This document shows, piece by piece, positions 24,734 to 36,300 of a stretch of 64,000 bases of DNA. Where the stretch lies: assembly GCA_019914945.1 (NCBI GenBank), contig CM034108.1:11348280-11412279 (forward strand), read 5' to 3'. Numbering within the stretch: position 1 is the first letter of the stretch; each line of letters starts with the position of its first letter. The position numbers and the translations under genes are program-made. The notes under the pieces were generated by a model. That model had not been told where the DNA came from. It ran no database searches and was given only the letters and a program-made list of their open reading frames with translations. This DNA comes from Typha latifolia. Its lineage: Eukaryota; Streptophyta; Magnoliopsida; Poales; Typhaceae.

Positions 24734-26015
24734 CGGTGATGGCCATGCCAGTGGCACGTGCCGGTCGGCACGGGGCGTGTCGAGCGGCACGCCTTGGCAC
24801 GCCCCCCTCGTGCCAGTAGCACACATTTATAATATTTTTAATAAATTTTTTAAGATATTTTTTGGTCTTTGGTATGCCAATTTTTAATTTTTTTTGTCTA
24901 AATATATGTATTAAAATTTAAAATCTACATTACAATATTTTATCTTTAGATTATTTTTGTAAATAACATATTTTATTAAAAATAAAACAACAGTTGAATA
25001 TAAATATTATTTAACACATAATATGATTGAATACATACATTAAAATTAATATTAATGATTAAACACTCTATAATATGATTGAATACTCCGTAATATAATT
25101 GAATACTCCATAATATAATTGAACACATACTAACATTCAATACATAATTGATCATTTAATATATAATTGATAATAGTTCAATAATTAAAACTAATATCTA
25201 GCTGAACGTAGAATGACGAGGAGGATCAAAGGCTTCATTTGCTGGCACAAGAATAACACGAGAATGTTGCGTTAAATACTGTTGATATTCTTCAAAACTC
25301 ATCCTCCGATAATATTGCTCATTATAACGTCTCACATAGTCTTCATGCAAATAAGAATTTTTTAATTCTTCGATGATATGATATGAATATTGAATATGCA
25401 CAGGAACGACTGGCACCGGCATAGGCACATCATAAGCCTATGCAGATTGTGGATATAGAGTATAATAAGGGTGTTGTGGCTCTGGTGAGTGTGATTGATA
25501 TGATGGTATTGATGATAAACTCATATCATCCTGTGGGCATACCTCTTCTGATGTCCTGCTACCTATAGACTCAAGTCCTTCCCTCATTTGACTGTAATCA
25601 TATTGAGCTTGAGATTGTCCATTTTCTTTCTTCTGTCTCTCATAAATTCAATTTTATAGTTGTCTAGGTCTGGCAAATGAGTTGTCATTCTAATTTTAAA
25701 AAATAACAAATAAATTGTCATTTCAAACATAACAAATAACAAAAGTTAATTGATGGAAATAAGAAAAAGTAAAAAAAATAATAGGTTCCAGATGTCATAT
25801 CATGTTTGTTAAGAAAATAAGTAAAGTTGATTTGATAAAGATTGATGGAAATAGAATTTTTTTTTTAAAAATGTCTCTACATTGGCATATGACCGGCACG
25901 GCTCGGCTCGGCACGGGGGTGTGCCACTAGCACACCCCGTGCCAAGTGCCGTGCCTCTACTGGCACGACAAGTGCCGATCGGCACGAGGCATGCCCACCG
26001 ACACGACCATCCTTG
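24734..26015. mobile_element. hAT-like element nested in the Mutator-like element
   Basis: Both ends are rich in subterminal GGCACG/CGTGCC words in inverted order (24740-24830 and 25885-26005). The outer 16 bases pair imperfectly (CGGTGATGGCCATGCC against CAAGGATGGTCGTGTC). Flanking 8-bp words ACAGTTAT (24726-24733) and ATAGTTAT (26016-26023) differ at one base and fit a hAT target duplication. The inside is AT-rich with a short coding relic on the minus strand. Confidence 0.65.
25198..25690 (-). pseudogene. Coding relic inside the hAT-like element
   Basis: On the minus strand a Tyr/Gln/Pro-rich sequence can be followed with a few stops. It includes SLSSIPSYQSHSPEPQHPYY and a second part ending NEAFDPPRHSTF. 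It may be the tail of a transposase or transposon-associated protein, but I could not assign it to a family. Confidence 0.35.
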
Positions 26016-26265
26016 ATAGTTATATCAAACGTAATTAATTCTAAATGACCTAAATGCCCTCATAATCTTTACACAACCCATTAATTAAATTAGGATAAAA
26101 AGGATTCTAATAAAAAAATTATTTTTTTTTGTTATTATCTTCAATCTTCTTCCTCCACTCGTCACTGTCACCATCCTGTTCTCTCCCTCCCTCCTTCCCT
26201 CCTTCCTTCCTTCCCACGCTTATATTCTCTCCTTCCTCGAGTTACCGCACCGCGTGGGACGGTGA

Positions 26266-26405
26266 GGCCACAGCGAGCTCACTGCCGCGCTGCGTGGAAA
26301 GGGGAGGTTGCGGCAAGCTCCTTGCCGCGCCGCGTGGGAACGAGGAGGCCGCAGCGAGCTCGCTGCCGCGCCGCGTGGAAAAGGGAGGTCGTGGCAAGCT
26401 CCGCT
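26266..26405. repeat. GC-rich tandem repeat, about 40-bp unit
   Basis: Units start near 26266, 26306, 26347 and 26387 and share AGCGAGCTCNCTGCCGCGC-type sequence followed by GCGTGG. The overlapping plus-strand frames (26129-26479 and 26262-26555) are by-products of this repeat. Confidence 0.75.
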
Positions 26406-26719
26406 ATCGAGCCATGTGGGACAGGAGTCCGCTGCCGAGCTGCGTGGGACGAGAGGCCATGGAAGAGAGAAGAGAGTAAGTTAGGAGACGGGAGAAAGAA
26501 GATGGTTTATTATTTTAATTTATTTTTTAAAATTAATAATATTGTGATATATTAATTTGGGATATAGTTAGTCATTACGCGTTTTCCATCACTGCTATTA
26601 CCCGTTTCACTTTGCCCCAAAATTTATGGGTGATATTGTAACCTAAAAAAAGTTTAGGAGTCTCGATCAAAACCGGATATAGTTCGGAGGGTGTCAACAT
26701 AATTAACCCTAATAATTAA

Positions 26720-26986
26720 TAGAACATAGTATCATAAGTACATGAAAGCTAAGAAAGTACCTACCAAAAAAATAGTCCTATTACAAGCCATTTCAAGAGT
26801 TCCCCTGGTTTCTGAAACAACTATATATAGTTCCATAAAATTAAATTATTACTAAATTAATGCTAACAGAGATGAAGATAAAAATCCATGAAGCAACAAC
26901 ATTACGGCTTATCTCCTTAGAGTTGGTGTGCTATCATCTCCGTAAACCCCAGCCAGGCATGGTGAAAGCTGCAGCAAATGCCATAG
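26720..26986 (-). pseudogene. Ankyrin/PGG fragment, copy F
   Basis: The 3' flank and the last codons of a PGG exon (about 26780-26910) are joined directly to the segment around the PGG motif (26915-26984). Most of the membrane domain has been deleted. Homology ends at the hAT-type terminus at 26987. Confidence 0.75.
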
Positions 26987-27420
26987 TTAGAGGTGACAAT
27001 CAAGTCGAGTTAAGCGAATTTAAGTCAGGTCAGATTCGGATTGGGTCAACTTTATCTTGACATGAACACGACCCAATTAATAAATTGGTATTATTTAGTA
27101 GATAGAAACACGATCCGACCCGCCGACCTGTTTAATGAATGAATCGGGTTAACACAACACGATAACATGACTCATTTAACCCATATACTTAAATGGGTCA
27201 TGTTAATCCAACACGTTAACACGACTCGTCTAACTTGTATATTTAAACGGGTCGTATTAACCCGACACGTTAACACGACCTATCTAACCGGTATATTTAA
27301 ACGAGTCGTGTTAACCCGACATGTTAACACGACCTATCTAACCGGTATATTTAAACGGGTCGCGTTAACATGTCTAACCCGTTTAATATAAATCATATAT
27401 AAAATTTAATATTTACTTAT
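26987..27420. mobile_element. hAT-like left end with 54-bp subterminal repeats
   Basis: The sequence begins TTAGAGGTGACAA, the inverted counterpart of TTGCCACCCCTAA at 33000-33012. Inside, units starting at 27194, 27248, 27302 and 27356 repeat exactly every 54 bases (CGGGTCGTGTTAACCCGACA type). Subterminal direct and inverted copies of GTTAACACGAC are typical of plant hAT elements. The plus-strand frame 27167-27391 is an 18-residue repeat artefact of this array. Confidence 0.7.
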
Positions 27421-28060
27421 TTATTTTATATAAATGGTGTATTATACAAACAAAATAACCTATTTCCAACTCAAAACTTATACAACATCAAAATTACAAT
27501 CCTAATAATTCACCATAACAAAAGTCTATAGAATGGAGTTTAGAACAAAGTTACAACTATTAAATGGTGTATTATACAAACAAAATAATATATTTCCAAC
27601 TCAAAACTCATTCAACATCAAAAATAAAATTCTAATAATTTGCTATAACAAAAATCCATATAATAAAGTTTGGAGTTTAGGACAAAGTTTCAACTCTTAA
27701 GCCCAACAAATTATATGGAACAAAGTTTAGAACAAAGTTTAACAAATCCATACAACAAGTTTTAGTTCCAACTCTCAAATACAACAATCTCATGACAATT
27801 AGAATAAAATTTAAAGTTTACAATCCATTATAAATTACAAATAATTTGAAATAAGCAAATACTAACATTAAGCTCTCCATTTTATTGTCTAAAGATCACG
27901 ATTCTGTCTAAACGAACATAAATAACTAAAATATAAAATAGAGAGAAAAAATTCACCTGCATTAGTCATTGAGCATTCACCGGTTTTAAATTTATACATT
28001 TGGGCATTCACCGGATTCTATAACTTTACTTGCGTTAGTCATTGAGTCCAAATTTTTTAT
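27421..28060. other. AT-rich transposon interior
   Basis: Positions 27400-27560 match 32140-32300 (phrases such as GTATTATACAAACAAAATAA and ATTTCCAACTCAAAACTTAT), so both belong to one repeat family. No gene is seen. Confidence 0.6.
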
Positions 28061-30620
28061 AATGTCAAATAAAGGGTTTAGAAGGTCATATAGAATTATA
28101 GGGGAAAACCCAACTAAGGGCTGCTTTCCCACGGAACCTCTTATTCAACATATACAATGTTTCCGTAGAACAAACCTCTTTTATGAGAGTTTCAGTGTGA
28201 AGTATTTCGACGTCGCTGATATTCTTCTTCCCAATGCCATTTTGCAAGTGCGGTAAATCTTTCTTGGCCTGATTCTTAAGGGATCCTCTTCCCCTTGCTG
28301 AATAGGGAGTGCACTGCCATTATCTGTTGTTTTCATAATTCCTCGTACTGGTATACCACGGCCTGACTGATGATTGATACTGGGGTACTCACCCTCCCAT
28401 CATATATCTTCAGGTGAAATCTGCAACCAAGTAGCTTACTATATGAAACACAAGTAGACGCTGGACAGTTGTCAGATTTGTGTCAGATACGGAAAGCGTT
28501 TAAGGATAAACATCAGTAATCTGATGATCTAATGTGGAAGGTCACCTACATAAATAACTAGAAATTCTAGACCAACATCCAGAAAAGAAAGACAAGAACT
28601 GCTCAGAGAAAATGTGCTGAGGCTGGAAATTAGTTCGGGATATGCAGACAGAACCTTTTACTAAAAACAAAGTCCCTTCACAAGGCTTCTACTTTGAGGG
28701 TGGTGAGGGAAGATGCACATAGCCTTTCGTTACTAAAAAAAATTTATTTTAATGACTAGAGCTCACAACTTCTTGGATGAAAGGGGTAAGCCTTAGTGTC
28801 CAACCAAGTATTGTTACTGACTCTCTGATAATATCGTAAAGACATAAATGATATACAGAAATAAATAAGAGAAAATATTGCTGTCTGGCTTTAACGATCG
28901 ATTTTTTTTGGTTGCTAAGTAGATAAGAGTTGACCAAAGCTGGACAAAACAGGCAACAATAGAAAAAATGTCTGAAATAAATTATCTCATGCACACGAGA
29001 GAAAAAAGTTTACCCCTTTGAGATTGACCCACTCATGTGTCTCATTTGGTGTGATAATTTTGTAACTTAATTTTTTTTTATTTAACACTCCGGATTACGG
29101 TACTAGAAAAAAAATATTTCACCATAATATATAAAATAATTCATAAATACTTAGATTATCTTGTCTTCTTCATCCTCTTTTTTTCTTCCAAAAAAAATAA
29201 AAATAATAATGATAGAAGGTTGAAGGGGAGAGAGGAATATGAGAAAAGATGGTGGCAGCCACGGTGAAATAAGTATATCAGAAAAATCGTAAAGGAATAT
29301 AAAAAATGAGAAAGAATGATGAAAATATTTTAGTAATTTAATCTTCGTTAGTTAGTTAGTCAAAATAACATCAGGAATCGGACTATAAAATTTTTAAAGA
29401 GGGAGTTACGAATCATAAAATAAGTAAAATGTAGGGGTTTGATTTATAAAAATTCTAAAAGAATAAAATTGTCTGTCACCTACTGCCACAGGCAGAAGTT
29501 GAACAATAGAACAACCAGACGCACCTCTGTCGGATTGTAATATGTTATTACAGCCTCGTAAAAGTTATTGTCATCAGGCCACCTTGTCATGACTTTACGC
29601 CTAATGAATGAATTATATGATTATGGCTCAGCAAATCCAATTGCAGCAAGAGCACCAGAACCTCTACTCACAGCGGGACCAGCAGAAGGATACTGCATTG
29701 ATTTTGTTGAAGATCCACCTGGCAAGACTTGACCCTAAAGAGCAACAGGAACAGCAATCAGAAAAACAAAATGAAAATAAAATGCATGATGCAGTTTACC
29801 TACAAATGTACGAGAACATTTGTTCACTTTAATCATTGACTTACTGATTTAGGGTTTTTCCAACTTGTTCCTGGTGGAGCTCCCCTCTTTTGAAGTCGAT
29901 GATGATGGCTGCATTGAAGCAGAAAGCGGTTGGGAGTGCATGGCAAGTGATGCCACATCCAAAGGAGGTATAGACTGAGATGTTCTTTGCCTCTTGCGAG
30001 AAGCTGACATGGTCGGACTTGGTATAGGATCATGTATGGTTTGAGCATTATTAATCAAAGCAGTTTGAGTCCCACCTGCCTGTCTCCACTCCCTGATAAG
30101 TTAAATTAACAATCTAGATAAAAATAAAAATTGAGGGGACTTCTTCTGAATTGACAATGTTATGCAGTTGGACTTAGGTTAATTTATTGAATAAAAGAAA
30201 CCTTATACTACGAATAATGTCATCGGCATTGACCCTGCTTAATAACTTCCTATGTTCCTGATCAGATACTCTCAGCTCCTTTCTAAGTTCAGTTATTAGA
30301 CCTTCCTTCTCCTGAAGAAATTAGAGGAAGCCAACTTATGATTAACAATAGAAAAAGAAATAAAAAGAATGTACAGCAAAAGTATTTGGCTCAGATAATG
30401 CGGGATGTATACCAAGTAATGGCATCAGACTTGTATGCTTCTTGCTCAAGTCGATGGACTTGGATCTCCATATCATTCTGTACCCTGGGGTATGAAATAC
30501 CACGAACAATAGCTTTTCCATTTCCAGTTATATGTCCTCCTCTTGTGCCCCTGTTCTGATGTGGTGGTGGAAAATTATCATCAGTTCCTGCAGACAACAT
30601 TAAGAAACAGAATAAACATC
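28060..30620 (-). pseudogene. EMSY-like (EML) pseudogene with ENT and Agenet/Tudor-like regions
   Basis: Pieces of an EMSY-LIKE nuclear protein can be read in order on the minus strand. An ENT exon ends near 30588 (TDDNFPPPHQNR, ISYPRVQNDMEIQVHRLEQEAY); the following SVLRAF-type residues are deleted. The next exon (30312-30195) reads [20 protein letters not shown] and [11 protein letters not shown]. The next (about 30100-29840) has EWRQAGGTQTALINN, HDPIPSPTMSASRKRQRTSQ and a frameshift near 29880. Then 29745-29510 reads GQVLPGGSSTKSMQYPSAGP and [19 protein letters not shown], and 28460-28075 has SPEDI followed by stops, GRGIPVRG and NISDVEILHTETLIKEV. Intron-like gaps are kept, so it is not a retrocopy. 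EML proteins bind chromatin marks and take part in immunity and development. This copy is dead. Confidence 0.85.
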
Positions 30621-31800
30621 ACAAAATTATAATCGCAAATCAGAAGATCCAACACAAATTTAGCTGAAATATGGTGAACTCCTAAATTTTTTTTGTAAAG
30701 TATTAGAGGGATTGAAACTTTCAGTAGTCACTATATTATGGCTTCAGTCAGTATGAGAATATAATGTGTCGAGATAACAGAAAATGCAGGCAACATGGAA
30801 GCTCACACATCTGCTCATTGAAGGCCTCCTTAACTTCAATGGCATATGCTCCATCTTAACTTCAGCGGCGGCGGTGAAGGCGGCAGGCAGGCAGTGGCAG
30901 CGGCAGCGGCGACGGTGATGAAGGCTCGGCAGGCAGCGGCTACGGTGAGGGCTACAGTAGGCAGGCAGCAGCGGTGAGGGTTAGGGCAGAAGGAGAAGCG
31001 ATCCGACGAGGGTGAGGGGCTAAGCGCAGATGGTGAGGAGATCCGCCGGCGAACTCTCGGGACAGACGACAGGCGGAGACGGAGGTGGGAGGCACCGCGG
31101 ACGGAGGCGGTTGGAGAGATTCGACGGCCGGTAAGCACTACACAGTACAGCTGCTCGGGAGTCGGGGCAGACGGCAGGTGGAGACTAAGCGGGAGGCACC
31201 GCGCAAGAGGCAGACGGCGGCCGGAGAGATTGGAGAGAGAGGAGGCGCGGCGAGTTCTTTTTGCCCTTTTGGAAATTTGGATGAGGCGGCTGGAGAGTGG
31301 AGAGAACGAGAGACTAGAGTGATTTAGGTGGAGGGGTCGATGGCTCAATGAGGCTGGAAGGCTTCCGACGAGGTGGAGGGGATGCCCCGCTCAGAGTTCG
31401 AGCTCGAAAGGTCGATGATCGAGAGGCAGTGGTCGTTAGGGAAGAAGATAGAGACTGGTGAAGAGGAGATAACCAACGGCAACAATGTTAGCGAGGGAGG
31501 CATCGAGGGCTTCGGATCAAGGAGCGCAATGATCGCGGGGAGGGAGGGGAAGTCGATGATGGCATTGACATCAGTTGTGGTGATGTCGAGGAACACAATG
31601 GTGATGGTGTCGGTGATGGAGACGATGGCGACCATGGGGGATGGCTATGGCGATTGCAGGGAGAGCAAAGCGATGAGGTCGCGGCGACTTCGATTGGGGG
31701 TTGGCAGTAGAAACCGTGGGGAAGTAGATAAAACCAGCGGCGGCTGCAGGATGGAGGAGCCGAGATGGTGAAGGTCAAAATGAGAAGGAAAAAAAAAAAG
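30621..31800. other. GC-rich stretch upstream of the EML pseudogene
   Basis: Positions 30836-31350 are GC-rich with GGCGGC repeats and could be the former leader or promoter of the EML gene. Positions 31350-31780 are G-rich and encode low-complexity frames on both strands. I recognise no protein here and reject the 170-residue and 155-residue minus-strand frames as compositional. Confidence 0.45.
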
Positions 31801-33012
31801 GTGTATACGGTCAACCTACCCATACCCGGCCTAGCTCGGCCAAAGCCAGAATTGACAATGGGCGGCACGGGCTGCCTATTGCTCGGCTCGAAAGCCCACC
31901 TGTCCGCTCGACTTGGAAGCCTGCTCGTCAGCCCAAAGTGACCCGTGTGACCCATTTAATAAATGGATTCAGGTCACATGGATAAAAAATAATTCAATTA
32001 TTAAACGGGTTACATTTGATAGACACGAATACGATTCGTTTATTAGACAGGTAACACGATATGATCCATGTGACCCAATTAATAAATGAGTTATATTAAC
32101 ATGATACGACATAAATAACATAATAATTTTTACCTTGTATAAAAATCAACGTTTATTGATTTATCTTATATAAATAGTTTATTATACAAACAAAATAATA
32201 TATTTTTAACTCAAAATTTATAAAAACAAAAATAATAATTCTAAGTACTCAACCATAGATTCAATTCAACACAAATCCACACCCAATCGTATAAGTTTAC
32301 GTAAATTTTAGTTTCAATTCCTGCGATGAACTTCCATTCATTCACAGAGGGATCATACTCCTCAATGATAGAGGTGCCAGAGGAATCACCAGTGATGTAG
32401 ATCTTGATGGCTATCGCAGCAACGACGAACTTTTTATGGGGAAGAGGGTCAGAGAGTGGGAAGAGATGTGGCTAGTCCACGTGTCATAGAGGCAAGGGGA
32501 GGTGGCGGAGGTGAGGATGGCAATATCAGAGATGGAGACAGCGTGAATGGATCAGCGAAGGCAACCACGAAGGCAACGGAGGTGGAAGAAGTCAGGGAAA
32601 GGAGCGAGCTCAACGAGACCCTACCAAGGCACTCAAGGAGGAGATCATCAGGGAGAGAGGAGATCGGGGTGGCAGTTGATGAGGGCGGCAGTGGCTTTGA
32701 TGAAGAAGGTTTTGGGCTTTTAAAGAGGGTGGGAAGCGGCTGAATATGTGAGAGTGAGAATGTGAGGCGTAGGGTTAGAAGTTTAATATTTATATAGTAT
32801 TGGGTTGGCAGGTTAACTAGACTCAATCCGATCGGACCTGTATTCTTAAACAGGTCAATACGGATCTATGGTATAAACCTGAACACGACTTGATTATTAA
32901 TCGGGTTAGGTGGATTAGCCCATTTATGGCCTGAACCTGATTAGACTAAATCCAAACTCGAGCGAATTATTGTGTCGGGTTATTAGGTCATATTAATTTT
33001 TGCCACCCCTAA
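31801..33012. mobile_element. hAT-like right end carrying an F-box/kelch gene fragment
   Basis: The right terminus is TTGCCACCCCTAA (33000-33012), the inverted match (11 of 13) to TTAGAGGTGACAA at 26987. Subterminal words such as AACGGGTTA, ACACGAT and GACCCAATTAATAAATGAG recur at 31930-32110 and 32810-32990. Positions 32140-32300 match 27400-27560. Whether 26987-33012 is one 6-kb element or two related ones is unresolved. No matching 8-bp target duplication was found. Confidence 0.5.
32290..32760 (-). pseudogene. F-box/kelch-repeat protein fragment inside a transposon
   Basis: On the minus strand an F-box start reads ISSLPDDLLLECLGRVSLSS (near 32680-32625). After a gap with deletions, a kelch-like segment reads IYITGDSSGTSIIEEYDPSV followed by NEWKFIAG (near 32400-32305). 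The two parts are too close together for a complete protein, so this is a truncated gene fragment, probably captured by the surrounding element. Confidence 0.65.
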
Positions 33013-33343
33013 TCTCCACCCTCAAACTAAACCATTCACACTCAAATATCACTAAGAAGGCAAATCTCAAAATTTTCATTAATGCTAACCGGGTAAAAAG
33101 TTGGTCTACATATTGCTCTTACAATCACAATAAGCAAATAACATTTGACACAACTATAAAAAAAGTAAATACAATTAACCCTAAACACCATAAGTAAGCA
33201 AATACAACTCTAACAACAGAAATGAACAAATGCATAATAAAAGAATATTCAAGATCAAATCCCGCATGGAGGGATCATAAGTTGTCGGCGTCTCCTGCGC
33301 TGATACACATGCTAGTGTGACCTTTTTGGTGATGTTCGCATCA
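33013..33343. other. Intergenic DNA, 3' flank of copy E
   Basis: AT-rich sequence with no gene or repeat recognised. Confidence 0.5.
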
Positions 33344-36300
33344 CTAGCCCATTATTTTGTTTTTCCCTGGTAATGCTAATAGAAAGATGAAGAGATAAAT
33401 CAATGAACCACCCAGTGTCGTTTGAAATATAACTTCTAGATAGTTGGACTTCCACCAATTCTTGACATACTTAGGCACACAGGTTTTGAACAATCCTTTC
33501 CATCCTAATCTTCTCGTCATTGTTTTCGCAAGATTCAGTAGACGGATAGTATCAGGAGTGCCGAGAAAAAGTATTGAGGTAGAAGTGATCACGCAAACAA
33601 AAATGCCAGTGAAATGGCTAACAGGAGCCAGCACCAGATATATACCAAATGCAAGTGCTGCCACCAAACTTTTGCTTGCCATCAGCAACAAAACGGAAGA
33701 GTAAACAAAATAGAGATGTTGTAACTTGAGAGGCACCAAATTTGACCCGCCAAAAGTGGTCAGATATGTGGAATATGTGGAGAAGATAAATGCGAAGGTG
33801 TCTGCGATAACAAATGCCTTGAACATGTATCTGTTCGCTAGAGTTGGTGTGCCATCAGCTTTAAAACCCCCAGGCAAGGTGAAAGCTGCCGCAAATGTCA
33901 CGGTAGCAATAACTACTGAGACGATAGCTAAGCCTCGGTTCAATTGCGCAAGTTTTTCTGATTCCTTCTTTAAATCCACAGGGGTGATTTTCTCGCGTAG
34001 AAAATGGTCCATCCCACCAGGACTTTCAATAGCTCCAAGCCATGCCAAGCACCAAAGAATCCAATATGATGGTTTCTAGGGGGGAAAAAAGAGAGAGAGT
34101 AAGATATAAAAAACTGAAAACAAAAATTAGGATAATTTCATCCTGTTTTCTTCTAGTTCTGTATTTTCACTTTTTTTTAACAAAAACGCCCTCCTACTCT
34201 AATTCAACACTTGGAGCTCCGAAATTTGACGATATGATGTTTCAAACATTCTCCTGACATCTAATTCAATGTTATTTGTGCCACCAGAGGCTTAATATTT
34301 CATGGCACATGTTATTTTGTGGAAAGTTTTACAATTTCCTTTACTTATTTAATATATCCGACCAAAAAAGAATGAGTAATACTTTTACTAGTATCTTTCA
34401 CCCAACTTCAAGGTGAGTTACTATACGTGATCTGTAGGTGATGAACTATAACATATATTAGAGATTAAAATTAAGAAATGAATAGTATGAAGAAGGCTTA
34501 CCATAAAATAACTGAGACCACTCTCTTCAAACTCAATGAAGGAAAGATCTAGAGGTGTTAGGCCCCTCTTGTTCATGATACTTGAATTTACTCTCTTGTT
34601 CTGCACCAGTAGACTAACAATGAATTCATCTCCTGTTCTTACTGCCAGATGTAGAGGTGTATTCCCTTCATGATCCCTAGCATTCATCAATTCCACAAGC
34701 CACCCTTCATGATCCCTAGCATTCATCAATTTCACAAACTCTGATCTTTTGCAGACATGTTGGACTATTGCACCATTTTTGTGTTCCACAGCAGTATGAA
34801 GCAGATTCTTTCCTGTGGAATCAAGCAATTCATCCGAATCAGGACACTGATTGATGAGCTTCTTAATTACACTAACTTCGCCCTTGATAGAAGCAACATG
34901 CACAGGAAATAAGCCAGATGAGTCTGCCATGTATGCCAGAGAAATGTCTTTCAACAGTAGTAGTTCAACAATTTTAGCATTTCCAGCTGACGCTGCATAG
35001 TGAAGAGGAGTGCTTTTAGAATTATCAAGATGTTTTGCGAGCGTTGGGTTCCACTTCAGAAGTTTTTCGGCAATTTCTGTTGATGAAGTGTCATATATGC
35101 TATCAGATAATGAAGACCACCATATCACTTAATTACAAATTCATGAGTGCATACAGCTTCTTCTCAGAACTACTACTTCTTTTTCACTATCTTAGTTGAT
35201 TTGAAAGTTTCGTGCCTTTGCCAAGTGAATAGCAACTGCCTCTCCTCAGAATTCTACTAATATACACTCACTAGGTAACATAATGATAATTTATTCCAAT
35301 ATATACACATTTCTAATCTTAAGGAAATTACAATAATGGCCAACAATTTGAACAGCTTCCAATTGTGTAAATAAAATACTGCAGAACTAAGAAGGCACAA
35401 TCAGATTAGCAGTAGAAATTAATGCCAGGTCAGTCTTTATCTTATTCAACTTGATATCTTTTAGGGGAAAATATAATCTATTGGTTAGGCCAAAACTTAA
35501 AAGATTTTCTCCAGAGTTTTTTATTTGTGTCACTTAATCCTCTTATAGTTTTAACTTATGTGCAAGTTGCAACTTTCTATGACATTAATTTTGATATAAA
35601 ATATTAAAATACTCTTTCTGTTTTGTAACAAAATTTTTGTATAATTTTTTTTGTTGTTGTATGCTTCTTTCACCTCGATCCTTTTCACTTTTATATTTTG
35701 AACATTGAAAATCTTTCAGAAAAAGATGATATAAAGATAAATAGTGAAAATATTTTCTTCACTATTAATTTTGTATATAAAAATTAACGGTTTTGAGATA
35801 GATTAGAATTATAAGGAGGTTAAGTACACAAATAAAAGTTAAACGAGTCACTTTAAATGTTGGCCTAACCGCAAGTAGTTAAAATTTATTCTTCCCTATC
35901 TTTTAGTTAATAAACTTTCACTCTGTGCCGTTGAAACATTATTACGCACTGTATACATCCTAAGAAAGGATTTATATATCTCTACCAACTGAAGGGTTGC
36001 CACAAGAATTTTCTTGAGAATCCATTTACATATGCATAATATCCTCTGTTATATATCTTCAGACAGGTAAATGTTTCTTTTTGGAATGTTTCAGTGATCT
36101 TTATTGTTATGCGCTGACCATTTATACATAATCGATGCATGCTTACAGTATAAGAACAGTAGCAAATGTGAAGCCATATATAGATTTCCAAATAAATGAT
36201 GTTATAGATAAGGAATGCTGCTGAGTTTGAACACTGAACAATGAATTAATTGAAAAGTGAAATGTTTCTTACCTGAGTTTTGGCATAAGGCAGCAGCATG

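Larger units (their letters stand above)
24577..26709. mobile_element. Mutator-like element with nested hAT-like insertion
   Basis: The terminal inverted repeats are about 75-80 bp. The left reads GGATTAATTACTCCTAAACT and onward to AGGTTATAATGTCAC; the right mirrors it as GGGTTAATTATG...AGGTTACAATATCAC. A perfect 9-bp target duplication TAATAATTA flanks the element (24568-24576 and 26710-26718). It landed in the 3' flank of an ankyrin copy. The inside holds the hAT-like element at 24734-26015 and a GC-rich segment at 26129-26480, possibly captured host sequence. No MULE transposase was recognised. Confidence 0.85.

Noticed and set aside
30836..31348. 170-residue minus-strand Ser/Arg/Pro-rich frame
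   Set aside because: It is compositional: GC-rich leader-like sequence with repeats and no domain.
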